From Bolinopsis microptera (lineage: Eukaryota; Ctenophora; Tentaculata; Lobata; Bolinopsidae), in assembly GCF_026151205.1 (NCBI RefSeq), contig NC_087083.1, positions 11,842,944 to 11,906,943 of the forward strand: 64,000 bases of DNA. Direction: 5' to 3'. Every line of letters begins with the position of its first letter. The stretch's first letter is position 1. Shown in pieces: positions 11,825 through 22,300 of the stretch. Position numbers and translations under genes: made by a program. Below the pieces are notes generated by a model. It did no database searches. It was given only the letters and a program-made list of their open reading frames with translations, and was not told where the DNA came from.

Positions 11825-12715
11825 CCTTATCGGACCTTATTTGGACGGACATTACATGAACGGACATAATTATGAACGGACATTAATATGAACGCTCGAA
11901 GGCATTCAAAACCATCAAAAATCCGAATTTTTTTCAATTTTTTTGACGTTTTTTAAATTTCAGCAAATGATTTTTAAATCCATTTTTTATACAGTTAGTA
12001 AGAAAAGCAGTCATTGAGCAGTAAAAATGTTAAAATATGTGTACATGATCAGTGTCTAATATCACATATCATCTTCATCAAATGGGTTTTCGTGCATGAA
12101 ATAGTCCATGCTTAATTAAGCATCAGTGATTTCTAGCTTTATGGAAACCTTTTTTATCAAACTACCCCGGTCCTGCATTTCAGTGTTAACTTTTACAAGC
12201 CATTCGGCGTGAAGTGGTTTTATCTTAGACAACTTAAGGTTAACCTTAACATCACGTGGAGCTTTCCTAGCACTGTTTCATTACCGCCCCCGAGTAATAA
12301 GAACTATAACAACATCGGACAATGTCCTTGAAAACCCGATTTACCGTAATATCTAGAGGCTGGAACAAGTTTGTCGGGGACTAGTTCATGAACTATGTTG
12401 TTGAGTGCCATAATTTCGTTGACTTTTTTCCGCCAAGTGACCCTTGAAAATATCATATACTAGTAGAACTAGAGTTTTCTGTGCCTCCGGCAGACCAAGG
12501 AGAACCTTTCCATCGTTAACTTACGGAACAATAAAGTTCTCAAAGTTGTCATATTCTGCACAAAAAGTTCGAAATGGAAAAATTTTTGAAAAAATTTCAA
12601 CGGACTTTAACTTGGACGGACATTAATTGAACGGACTTTATTTGAACGGACATTAAGATGAACGCTAGGGCCTCCAGCGTTCAAGTAATGTCCGTCCAAA
12701 TAAGGTCCGATAAGG
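11825..12715. mobile_element. Non-autonomous TIR transposon with TA target site, 891 bp
   Basis: Terminal inverted repeats begin CCTTATCGGACCTTATTTGG and run about 30 bp; TA flanks both ends. Just inside each end are several copies of GAACGGACATTA-type repeats in the same sense, resembling subterminal transposase-binding arrays. No transposase frame is present. The TA target and CCTTA start resemble the element at 58118-60046. Confidence 0.8.
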
Positions 12716-12721
12716 TATCAA

Positions 12722-14131
12722 CTTAATAACACCAGAATGTGTGTGTGTCTGTGTGTGTGTCTGTGTGTGTGTCTGTGTGTAATTTCCGAACGGTTATACA
12801 AAAAAAACGGTAATAGTTACGGGACTGGTTTTTTCGGTATAGTGCCGACAAAACTCTGACGAAGCCAATAAGCAAATTTTATAAAAATCGGCCGGTGGTA
12901 AGTGGTTTAATTGATGGTTTTGTACCACAAAATATGTTACATAAAATGGCTTGAGAAGAACGGCAAGAGTTACGGGGCTAGCTCTCTCTCTCTCTGCATA
13001 TGTAGCGTATATATTACATGGCGTATATATTACATGGTCATATAATACTATAAACTTATTAGGGGAGGGAGTGCTCAAACGGTCTGTTTGGACTGTAGAG
13101 AGAGTTCATACTTTCATACGACAATGTAATGCATGTTCACAAATATGATAGGCTGGTGTGGTGCATGGTGTTAAGGGTTAATTTCTATTGATTATTGATT
13201 AAGAATTACTATCTTTTAAGCATACTATTGGATACGTGAGGGCACTCCGAATAGAATTGCTCGCCTAATCCGGGTTTTGACTCAGCGGGTAATTACTCCT
13301 ACCCTTTTTAACTGCGGCAGTGAAATCCCGGCCGTAGGCCGGGTTACACTAGTATATGTATATACTATACTAGTGTAACCCGGCCTACGGCCGGGATTTC
13401 ACTGCCGCAGTTAAAAAGGGTAGGAGTAATTACCCGCAGAGTCAAAACCCGCATTAGGTGACCCAATAGTTTCTTAAACAATAATCTCATAATCAGTTAT
13501 TTCTTGTGGATAATTAAGTCATTATTAGCCATGAGGCACCACACTCCATGATCATAAGGTCTGAACACCGATTATTACACCTCATCACTCCCGTCTTGAA
13601 CCGCTTTCTATTTTTATTTAAATCGTTATAGAAATTAACCCTTGTTAACTCCGCACCACACCCGCATATTATATTTGAAAACACGCATAACATTGTCGTA
13701 TGAACTCTCTCTCTCTCTCTCTCTCTGCAGTCCAAACAGACCCCAAACACTAACAGTCCCCCCTCCCCTAATAAGCTTAAGGTATAACATTACAGCAAAT
13801 CTTCCAGGCTAATCCAATTATGACGCTACTTAAATGCAGCTATAACATATTACACAGTAATGAGAGAGAGAGAGCAAGTCCCGTAACTCTTGCCGTTCTG
13901 CTCACGCAATTTTATGTAACATTTGTGGTACAAAACCATCAATTAAACCACTTACCATCGGCCGATTTTAAAAAAAATTTCCTATGGGCTTCATCAGAGT
14001 TTTGTCGACACTATACCGAAAAAATCAGTCCCGTAACTCTTACCGTTTTTTTTGTATAACCGACCGGAAATTACACACGGACAGACAGACAGACAGACAC
14101 ACACACACACACACATTCTGGTGTTATTAAG
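12722..14131. mobile_element. Long foldback element with TTAA ends, 1.4 kb
   Basis: Ends read TAACACCAGAATGTGTGTGT and its complement, each bordered by TTAA, a target duplication used by piggyBac and Kolobok type elements. The arms are long and imperfect: a (GT)n or (CA)n/(GACA)n tract, then about 250 bp of matching sequence (12780-12985 against 13858-14065) containing a short (CT)n/(GA)n, then a second matching block (13055-13185 against 13640-13790). No transposase frame. The centre holds the separate palindrome at 13264-13458. Confidence 0.78.
13264..13458. repeat. Near-perfect 195-bp palindrome inside the foldback
   Basis: Two arms of about 93 bp (outer end cctaatccgggttttgactc) are inverted copies with very few mismatches and meet at tatatgtatata near 13363. 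The high GC of the arms contrasts with the surroundings. Probably a young MITE nested in the larger foldback element. Confidence 0.88.
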
Positions 14132-15143
14132 GTGATATGTATAGACGCTTTTTGCAGTCAATTGTAGCCTACATTTAAGTGTCCGTAGATTCAAAAGTAT
14201 AAAAGATACAGTCATTTCGAACCACAGGTTTTAAAGATAATCGTTTATACTTTAGTTTACTTTATATTGAAAAATAATTTATCGTCATCATCGTCACTTG
14301 ATGACGTCATCAATTTAAGTGTTTTTAAAACTTGATTTTTGACAAAATAACAACTTTTCAAATCGATTTTACACCATTAAGGAGTAATTTTATTCAAAAT
14401 CTGAGGACATTTTCATCTTAGATAATCGTTCAAGCATTCTGAAAATCTACCGGAAAAGTTTCTTACCTTACTCCTTCATTAAAATATTCGCTATTGAAGT
14501 TAGTGCTTTTTTGAAGAATAATTTTATAAAAACACAAAAGTTGTGAATTAGTATTCTCTGGTGTTGGGCCATCTGTTGGGTTGTGGAGCTCAATTTTACT
14601 TCTTAAAGGTCTAAATTGTGTTATAGGCTAGTTTTAAAGTTAAAAATCGAAAAGTTGCACACGTGGGGACACGCCCAAATTGATTTAAAATAGCTAAAAT
14701 CACTGAAAATTGTTATTTTCACAATTTTTATCAACTTTGGAGTCCCGTTGTGATCCAAGTTCTTTTTGAAATCTTCTGAAACTTTGCATGCTTATCAAAC
14801 TATATATTAAATACCACTATGCAACAATTTATGGTGATTCAATATTGTATGCGCACGCAACGTCCGCTCAAAGTTTGCATGTGCGAAAGGTGAGAATTTT
14901 GCTCATTCGTGATTTCGAATATATTCTGCTTTCCCACGATATTTAAATGGCATTATATATGAATTAAATGCCAACTTGAATGAGTAAAAAGTGCTATATT
15001 CAGTCTGTTATCGACAGATAAACCTACCTGAACACAAGGAAACGTTTTCAAAGGTGAAATTTCAAAATTGTTGAAATTACCTCCTTATTAATGAAGTTTC
15101 GACTGTGTAAATTATCCTGACATTATAATCAAAAAGAGATGAT
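14132..15143. other. No gene seen
   Basis: Low-complexity AT-rich sequence with a small cluster of TGACGTCATCA-like palindromic hexamers near 14289-14315. No convincing exon. Confidence 0.45.
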
Positions 15144-15144
15144 A

Positions 15145-15471
15145 TTTGACCAAAACCCATAATCATGGGTAGAGTGAACCGCTGCCAGTGTCTCTTTTTT
15201 TCAAACAAAAGGAAATAATATTAATTTGAGGAACCGTCCGCAAATGCAAATTGATACCGAGAATGAAATCGGTCGCTCGCTTTTCCCATTCATTCACGGC
15301 TTACGAATTGTAATAAAGCTTATTGAATGGGAAAAGCGAGCGACCGATTTCATTCTCGGTATCAATTTGCATTTGCGGACGGTTCCTCAAATTAATATCA
15401 TTTCCTTTTGTTTGAAAAAGAGAGACACTGGCAGCGGTTCACTCTACCCATGATTATGGGTTTTGGTCAAA
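15145..15471. mobile_element. Hairpin MITE, 327 bp
   Basis: Two arms of about 150 bp, outer end tttgaccaaaacccataatc, are almost exact inverted complements around a 27-base loop (15297-15323). There is no coding capacity. It abuts sequence shared by both duplication arms (15472 onward), so it inserted at or defines that junction. Confidence 0.88.
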
Positions 15472-15710
15472 TTCTATTAACTGGAAATTCGTAAATTTGG
15501 TCAAACACAGCAGCAGGAGCCACATCAACTCCGTCACAAGTTTAAAGTGTGCAATTGTAAATATAATCAATTCCGTACCGGCCGAATTTAGGCGATATCT
15601 AATCACCCTGTTTACATAGTTTGACTACACCGTGCCTTTTAATAGGGTTCATGCTAATATTGTACCAATATCCTCAACTTCAACTTCAAATGAACATATC
15701 CATATGTCAT

Positions 15711-16320
15711 TTTGTAAACTGTGTAAATAAATATCATGCCTGGGTAACAGTAAACGTAAAGGAAAGAGGAACACAGGTGTTCGAAGAAAGCTGAGCGATC
15801 TTCTGTTAAATTTGTCACCTTGCTCAATGTTTTCTTCAACAACTTGAACAACAAAGTTTCTCATCAGAACAGAAATCAGTGGCACCTGCCAGGTGTTTTA
15901 GTTTAGGAGATGAGTGACGCTTAACTCAACTTAATTTAGGGGAGGCTGACTCGTTTAACAGGTCTTAGAGATAATAGCCGTGCAAAGTAAACCTGTTTAG
16001 CGTCACTTTTAGTAACAACCACAAAACGGTACTTCTTAAAACAGCCAGCCTTATAAGAACTGAACTGAGGGTCATGGCTTATTTCCTTTCGGGTTACGAA
16101 TCGTACATCTACACAGTTGATATATTTCAGAAAATATGGTAGGACACTTTGTATTAACTTTCCTTTAGCCTCTAGCACATTGATTGCTAACTTATAGAAA
16201 TGTGTCAATAAAATGACAGTTGTCACGCAGAATTTTAAATCAAACATTTCTATATTTAAACTAAATACAATAAAACTTCACTCTTTTGCGTTTCAATTAA
16301 TCTAACGAACAACTTTTCAG
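15711..16320. other. Upstream region of the ShKT gene
   Basis: The first coding exon of the ShKT gene should lie here or further left, because the first recognised exon has no ATG. A 103-codon minus-strand frame (16247-15936) has no recognisable domain and I do not support it as a gene. Confidence 0.4.
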
Positions 16321-18679
16321 AGACAATTCCTCCTTGCGTGTGTTATTCTGGCTGGCGTGTGGGGATGTGCTGATGTAGAATCAGAGGTTTCATTGTTTTA
16401 ATATTAATATTAATAACCGTATTATTTTTCTTACTGTTTGCCGAATATCTTAGTTAGTTTGTGCGTTTAAATATGTGTTGTTAGGAGTAAGGATAAGCTA
16501 AGTGCAAACAATCGAAACATGAACATTAATACTAATAACCCTTAACAATACTGCAAGGTGAAGTAAATAAAATAAGTAATAAGTATATAGCTTATAGAGA
16601 AACCTCGCATTGAGCACTGTCAGATATTTAAAGTAGTTAAAAAGGCAACCTTGATGTATAGTAACTAAAAGTAATACATGTTTTGTGTACATTCACGATT
16701 TAAACGTACATTTACGCATTACAGTCGAGCCTAAGAATATGTGTTTTGAAAGTGCGAAAGAATTAACTATTAGTTAAATTAAACTCTGTTCCTCCCAGGC
16801 GGTGTGTATAGTAAGTAGAGTATAGTAAGTAGAGTATAGTAAGTAGACTGTAGAGTATAGTATTAGAAAGTAATGTATTAGTTAAATTAAACTCTGTTCC
16901 TCCCAGGCGGTGTGAATAGTAAGTAGAGTATAGTAAGTAGAGTATAGTAAGTAGACTGTAGAGTATAGTATTAGTTAGTTAGTTAAATTAAACTCTGTTC
17001 CTCCCAGGCGGTGTGAATAGTAAGTATAGTATAGTAAGTAGAGTATAGTAAGTAGACTGTAGAGTATAGTATTAGAAAGTAAAGTATTAGTTAAATTAAA
17101 CTCTGTTCCTCCCAGGCGGTGTGTATAGTAAGTAGAGTATAGTAAGTAGAGTATAGTAAGTAGACTGTAGAGTATAGTATTAGAAAGTAAAGTATTAGTT
17201 AAATTAAACTCTGTTCCTCCCAGGCGGTGTGAATAGTAAGTAGAGTATAGTAAGTAGAGTATAGTAAGTAGACTGTAGAGTATAGTATTAGTTAGTTAGT
17301 TAAATTAAACTCTGTTCCTCCCAGGCGGTGTGAATAGTAAGTAGAGTATAGTAAGTAGAGTATAGTAAGTAGACTGTAGAGTATAGTATTAGTTAGTTAG
17401 TTAAATTAAACTCTGTTCCTCCCAGGCGGTGTGAATAGTAAGTAGAGTATAGTAAGTAGACTGTAGAGTATAGTATTAGTTAGTTAGTTAAATTAAACTC
17501 TGTTCCTCCCAGGCGGTGTGAATAGTAAGTAGAGTATAGTAAGTAGACTGTAGAGTATAGTAAGTAGTTAGTTAGTTAAATTAAACTCTGTTCCTCCCAG
17601 GCGGTGTGAATAGTAAGTATAGTATAGTAAGTAGAGTATAGTAAGTAGACTGTAGAGTATAGTATTAGTTAGTTAGTTAAATTAAACTCTGTTCCTCCCA
17701 GGCGGTGTGAATAGTAAGTAGAGTATAGTAAGTAGAGTATAGTAAGTAGACTGTAGAGTATAGTATTAGTTAGTTAGTTAAATTAAACTCTGTTCCTCCC
17801 AGGCGGTGTGCAGAGTGACAAAAGCTAACGGTTTCTGTAACAAGCCGTGTACCACTTTCTGGGCTACACAGAACTGTGCTAAAACTTGTGGGTACTGTGT
17901 AAGCGAGCTGGCTAACGAACCTCCCTGTACTGGTGAGTAAACTTTACTTTACTACATCCCAGCAAACCTTACTGGTTGGCTGTGTTACTAGAGCCAGAGG
18001 TGGTCGCGTCTTCACAGCGAGTTCATGCTCGCGCTAAGGTTTACTGCACGCGTGAAACATTCCAATGTTCAAGCAGCTAGCACGTGACACAATTCAGCCA
18101 ATCAGAGTACAGAAATCCACAAAGTTAAAGTTGCAAACTTTTGATCGGCCCAAAATAAAACTTTTCTGGAGATTTTGGGATAACTCAAAATCTACAATGT
18201 CCCTAATTTTCCTCCTGGGGAGGAAACGTTATTTATACAAGACGAACATTTTGCAAAAAACCGGAATTCGCTATCTCTTTTACTTTTGAAGTTAGGCCCT
18301 GGCCAGTATTAGTAAGGTTTCCTGGGATTACCTGAATTATCAGAATATACTATGTGTCACCCGATTTATCATCAATTACATCATTTAAAATCTAATTTAC
18401 AATTTTATCTGCGTCGCCGATATCGGACCAAATGAGAAATTCAAGATGACTAAGAAAGTGAACACGTGACTAAGACTAGAAAGTAAACACGTGACTGAGA
18501 CTAGCTTGAAAGTGAAAACATCTCCCACCCCAGGTGACGATTGCCCCTGTGTGGACTACGAGGACCCCTCAGTCTGTGGTGTTGCTGCTGCCCAGGGCTG
18601 GTGCAAAGCCCCCTGTACTACCTGGTGGGCCTATCAGTGGTGCAAACTCAGTTGTAACCTTTGTGGTGGAATCAACTAG
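16321..18679 (+). CDS. Secreted protein with two ShKT domains
   Basis: Exons recognised: 16321-16386, 17803-17932 and 18534-18679 (stop TAG). All are GT-AG bounded and phase-consistent. The first encodes a hydrophobic signal-like core (QFLLACVILAGVWGCA) but no Met, so a short upstream exon is missing. Two ShKT modules follow, each with the six-cysteine spacing ending CxxxCxxC (AKTCGYC; KLSCNLC). Each also has an additional CxxPC pair (CNKPCTT; CKAPCTT), giving an odd cysteine count unlike the classic fold. ShKT domains occur in secreted proteases, extracellular matrix proteins and venom peptides; nothing here decides between these. The gene is convergent with the ShKT-containing protease at 19323-31590. 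Its first intron carries the acceptor-bearing tandem repeat. A polyadenylation signal lies at 18858. Confidence 0.82.
16773..17802 (+). repeat. Tandem repeat built on the exon 2 splice acceptor
   Basis: Eleven units of about 85-108 bp, each holding ctctgttcctcccaggcggt followed in ten of them by gtg(a/t)atagtaagtagagta. The eleventh and last occurrence (ending 17802) is the real acceptor of the ShKT gene's second exon. Each upstream unit therefore has a pyrimidine-rich CAG acceptor and, 12 bases later, a consensus GTAAGT donor. Confidence 0.92.
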
Positions 18680-18857
18680 ATTATCAGGCTGTTTGAGTTT
18701 CAAGATTATTTCAGTTTGAATGATCTCAACTTGGTGAATTGAAAAGTGGTATTATTTTCTGGTGTATTTAGAAATTTGTCTGTTTTGTTTTTTGCAAAAC
18801 GGGTTGTTTTGCATGGGAACAGAAAGTTAAACAAACGAGTATTTTCAAGTATTTTCA

Positions 18858-18863
18858 AATAAA
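18858..18863 (+). promoter_or_regulatory. Polyadenylation signal AATAAA
   Basis: AATAAA 179 bases after the stop codon of the ShKT gene, in AT-rich sequence. It is the first such hexamer downstream on plus. Confidence 0.5.
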
Positions 18864-19322
18864 TCAATCATTGAAAATCACAATAGTGATGGGCATGCAT
18901 GAAATTTCGTCCCATTTAGTTTAGTGGAAACTAATCATAATTTAAGTTAATTATTCAATCCATATCAGTTCTTCTGTAAATTAGAAGCTACTGTGTAACA
19001 ATCACTAGATAAAATAATTAACAATCAGATAAGATAACATTATTTATGTTAATCATGTTGATTATGCAATCATGTCAATAATATGATCATGAATATATAT
19101 CATCAGGAAAATGATCACAGTCATGGAATAAAATTCAAAAGTTCTAAATTTACACAAGGATACAAGAAAATCCTCCTTGAAACAAAATGTAACCGTCAAT
19201 TTGACTCAAACATGATACATCGCATCAAACACGACAACAACAACAGCAACAAAATAAATAAATAAACAACACAATAAATAATACTGAAATCTAGCGTCTT
19301 TAAATAAGTATAAACTACTGAA

Positions 19323-22300
19323 CTAAGCCTTAGTGTCACTGCTACACAGAGAAGCCTCACAGCAACTCTTAGCACACTTACTCCACATATGACTCTGCTG
19401 ATCTTCACTGTTTGCTGAGCTATACTCGCACATACCGGCTCCAGCAAGTTGAGAGCAGTATTCTGTACCCAGGTAATCTTCAACGTCTCCTGAACACCGG
19501 TCACATCCGGGAGCGGAGAAACAGAACTGTATTTCTGTTCTTGGCTCTATAGTATCTGTGGGAGTACGTTCGTTAAATATTTGCTATTAAAATGATTTAG
19601 TTAATAAGTTAAAACGGGAGGACACTTCTGTGATACAATCATGACAAGATATTGTGGGTGTTAATGTAAACATAAGGATAAGTTAACTTAACTTACCATC
19701 TGGATTTGTGAGCTCATCCCCCTTTGAGTTGATACCATCATGATCATCTGTATCAACCAAACAGTACGGCACTGATTTACTTCCTCCGGTATTCCTACAG
19801 AAGTGATGGTTCCCGTTCTCCAGCTCCCCCAGATTAGCTCGGTTAACGAACACTGATCCCCGGTATATCTCCCTGTTCCAACTGAGACAGGGTTTACCAG
19901 CTGCGGACACGTTCCGGGACCCCGCGTAGTTAGCTCCGGTACCTTCTAGAACTGTGTCTTCTATCTGAAGTGGGTGTAGTTTAGAGAGGTGTTGCAAAGT
20001 AATGGGGTTTAGTGTTGAGAGATATCATTATACTATCTTATGAAACATTGGCTGGTTGGAGTCAGTGAGCTTGGTTGATTCAAAACCTAGTTTAATAGTT
20101 TTAGTGTAATCAGGATTGGTAGTAAAATAGTGAATATTAATGTAACTAAGGTATGAATCTTACCTTTACACATTCCGGTAAAACTCTAGAATCAGGATAG
20201 TAAACATCCTGTACAACACACTGCACTTCTTCACCTGATAAAGGGATACTGGTTAGACGCTGGTAAATGTAACTAGAATACTACAGATTCTCTTGTTTTA
20301 GACTATACTAGTCCAATCTCTAAGATTGTCTAAAAATAATGCTACAATTTGTAAGTACGTGTTATTTATACTATTCTTACAGGGAGATCCTCTAATAATT
20401 GCAGATTCATAAAAGTAAGTAAAAGATCAGAGCCCGCACAAATAAAAGGGACAATAAACAGACGTCTAAAAAGTTGAATCTCACCTGTCAGAGTAAACCC
20501 TTCGTCACATTGGACTTGCAGTGTCTCCCCGTGCTGCAAGTATCTTCTGTTCCCTGGCACCACAGCCTGCCCATTAGGAATGTAGGGGGTGTTGCAGGGC
20601 CCAGCGGGCTGTCTTGGCATCCAGTTTACTGCAGATTCAAACTTTCTGAAAGAGCTTAGGTTTAGTTTCAGGAAGCGATTGCGTTAAATTTATGTTAGAA
20701 TTTGCGCCAAATTTTATTTTTCACAGATATGCCTCCGTTATGTTACAGAGCTAAACTAATGAGACTATTTTAATATTTACAACTTATATTTTAATACTAT
20801 CACGTGCCAGTATGTGCTTAGTATTGTAAGCTGATGCTACGTAGCCCCCGTGACAGTTTAGACAGTTTAGACAGGATTACATTCTCCATTCCCATATTGT
20901 CAGGTATTTCTACTAAGTACGCTAATGTTATGATAGGTCCACGGTACTCAAAATAGGACATTTTACTCATGTCAGCGACGGTTAAACTTACGTTTTATGC
21001 AATAATTTGTGTTAAACATGTCAATGTGACTGGGAGACTAGTAAGTGAATCAGCTGTCAGTTATATGCGTTATTTTTAAATATTACTAGTTTTCTCATAG
21101 GACAGTGAGGGTTAGGGACTGGAAAGAGCATAGCAGTGCTAGTTCACAGTCGTTAGTATGGTATAGCCATTGAAATATGCACAGGGACCAGATGCCATAA
21201 ATTTGCGAATAGCAGCAGTTGTATATGCATTTGTATGGAATTTGAAAACCTACTTACAGAACTAAGCTTTTAGAAAGGTGCAAAAGCTGTATAAACAACA
21301 ATGTTTGCCCCCACAAAGCGTCCGAATATTTCCAGTAAAATCACAATGTTTAAACCGGGCTAAAACATTTAGCAGACTTACTCAGGGTTAACGAGATGAC
21401 ATGTGTTGCATCTTGAGGGGCAGTTACGTCGTACTCTGTACAGGATATCACACAGAGGGAGGGACAGTTGGGCACAGCTCTCTGATACATCTGTACACTC
21501 TTCACTGAAGTTAATAGTCAGTTAATATTTGGAGGGGGCTTGTTGTTTTCATTCAAATATTTTAAATCAGCAGTTTGCACTAAATATAACATAACATATT
21601 GGAAATTTTCATATTGGAAATTTTTATATCGGAGATTTTCATATTGGAAATTTGTTGCACTTACGTTTTTTGTTCTTTTTCCCAGCATAGTTCACAAGTC
21701 TTCCTACATTCCACCTCTTTAGTAGCCAAGTGAGTGGTACACATACCCCTCCTTTTCAACAAGGCACACTTCCATTCTCCAGCCTGGTCCCTACACTTCT
21801 GGTTGTGGGACAGGAACTGGAATGATTTGAGGTCCCTTGCAGTGTTGGACTGCTGGTATCTGACAGCTAGATTGCCTCTGTGGAATGTAGTTTGGGAGAA
21901 GCTGGCATCTCTAGCACCATTGTTAGATCCTCCTTTGTTAGAGGTCCTCCTGGCTTCCATCAACTTCCTCCTCTCTTCAATTTTCTTTCTGATGACGTCA
22001 TGGATACCTCCTCTCTGGACCTGACCACGGTAAGATGAGGATTTGTAAATCTTCACTCCGGGGTCGGCAGACCTTTTGGCTAGCTTGTTCCTGAGATAAT
22101 TTTAGTTATTATTTCATGTGCCGGATCGACAAGTTTTAAAATATGGAAATGCAAAACAGCTTGAATTTATGATTTAAAGCATAAAGGAACAGAGTATAAT
22201 ATAATTGTGTAGGAGTGGAACTAGTCAGTACCTGATAAGGTTAGAGTGCATGTCAATTCCCAAGCAAGTAGGACTGCTGGTGCAGGATTGTGATTCAGCA

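Larger units (their letters stand above)
1..15710. repeat. Left arm of large inverted gene-block duplication
   Basis: Read on the minus strand, this arm matches 43037-49113 on the plus strand. Matching blocks are the 22-bp minisatellite (1-280), ABCC exons 7 to 1 with their introns (429-2101), the 29-bp repeat upstream, the flank to about 2635, a degraded version of the next 0.7 kb (2636-3320), the small membrane protein gene and its flanks (9606-11045), and 15472-15710. The match is broken by insertions absent from the other arm: a retroelement (about 3322-9606) and a stack of DNA elements (11046-15471). Exon lengths agree exactly between arms, while introns, repeat copy numbers and small indels differ, so the arms have diverged and are not simple copies of one another in the assembly. 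Confidence 0.85.

Noticed and set aside
15936-16247. 103-codon minus-strand frame
   Set aside because: No recognised domain, no splice partners and no conservation evidence available.
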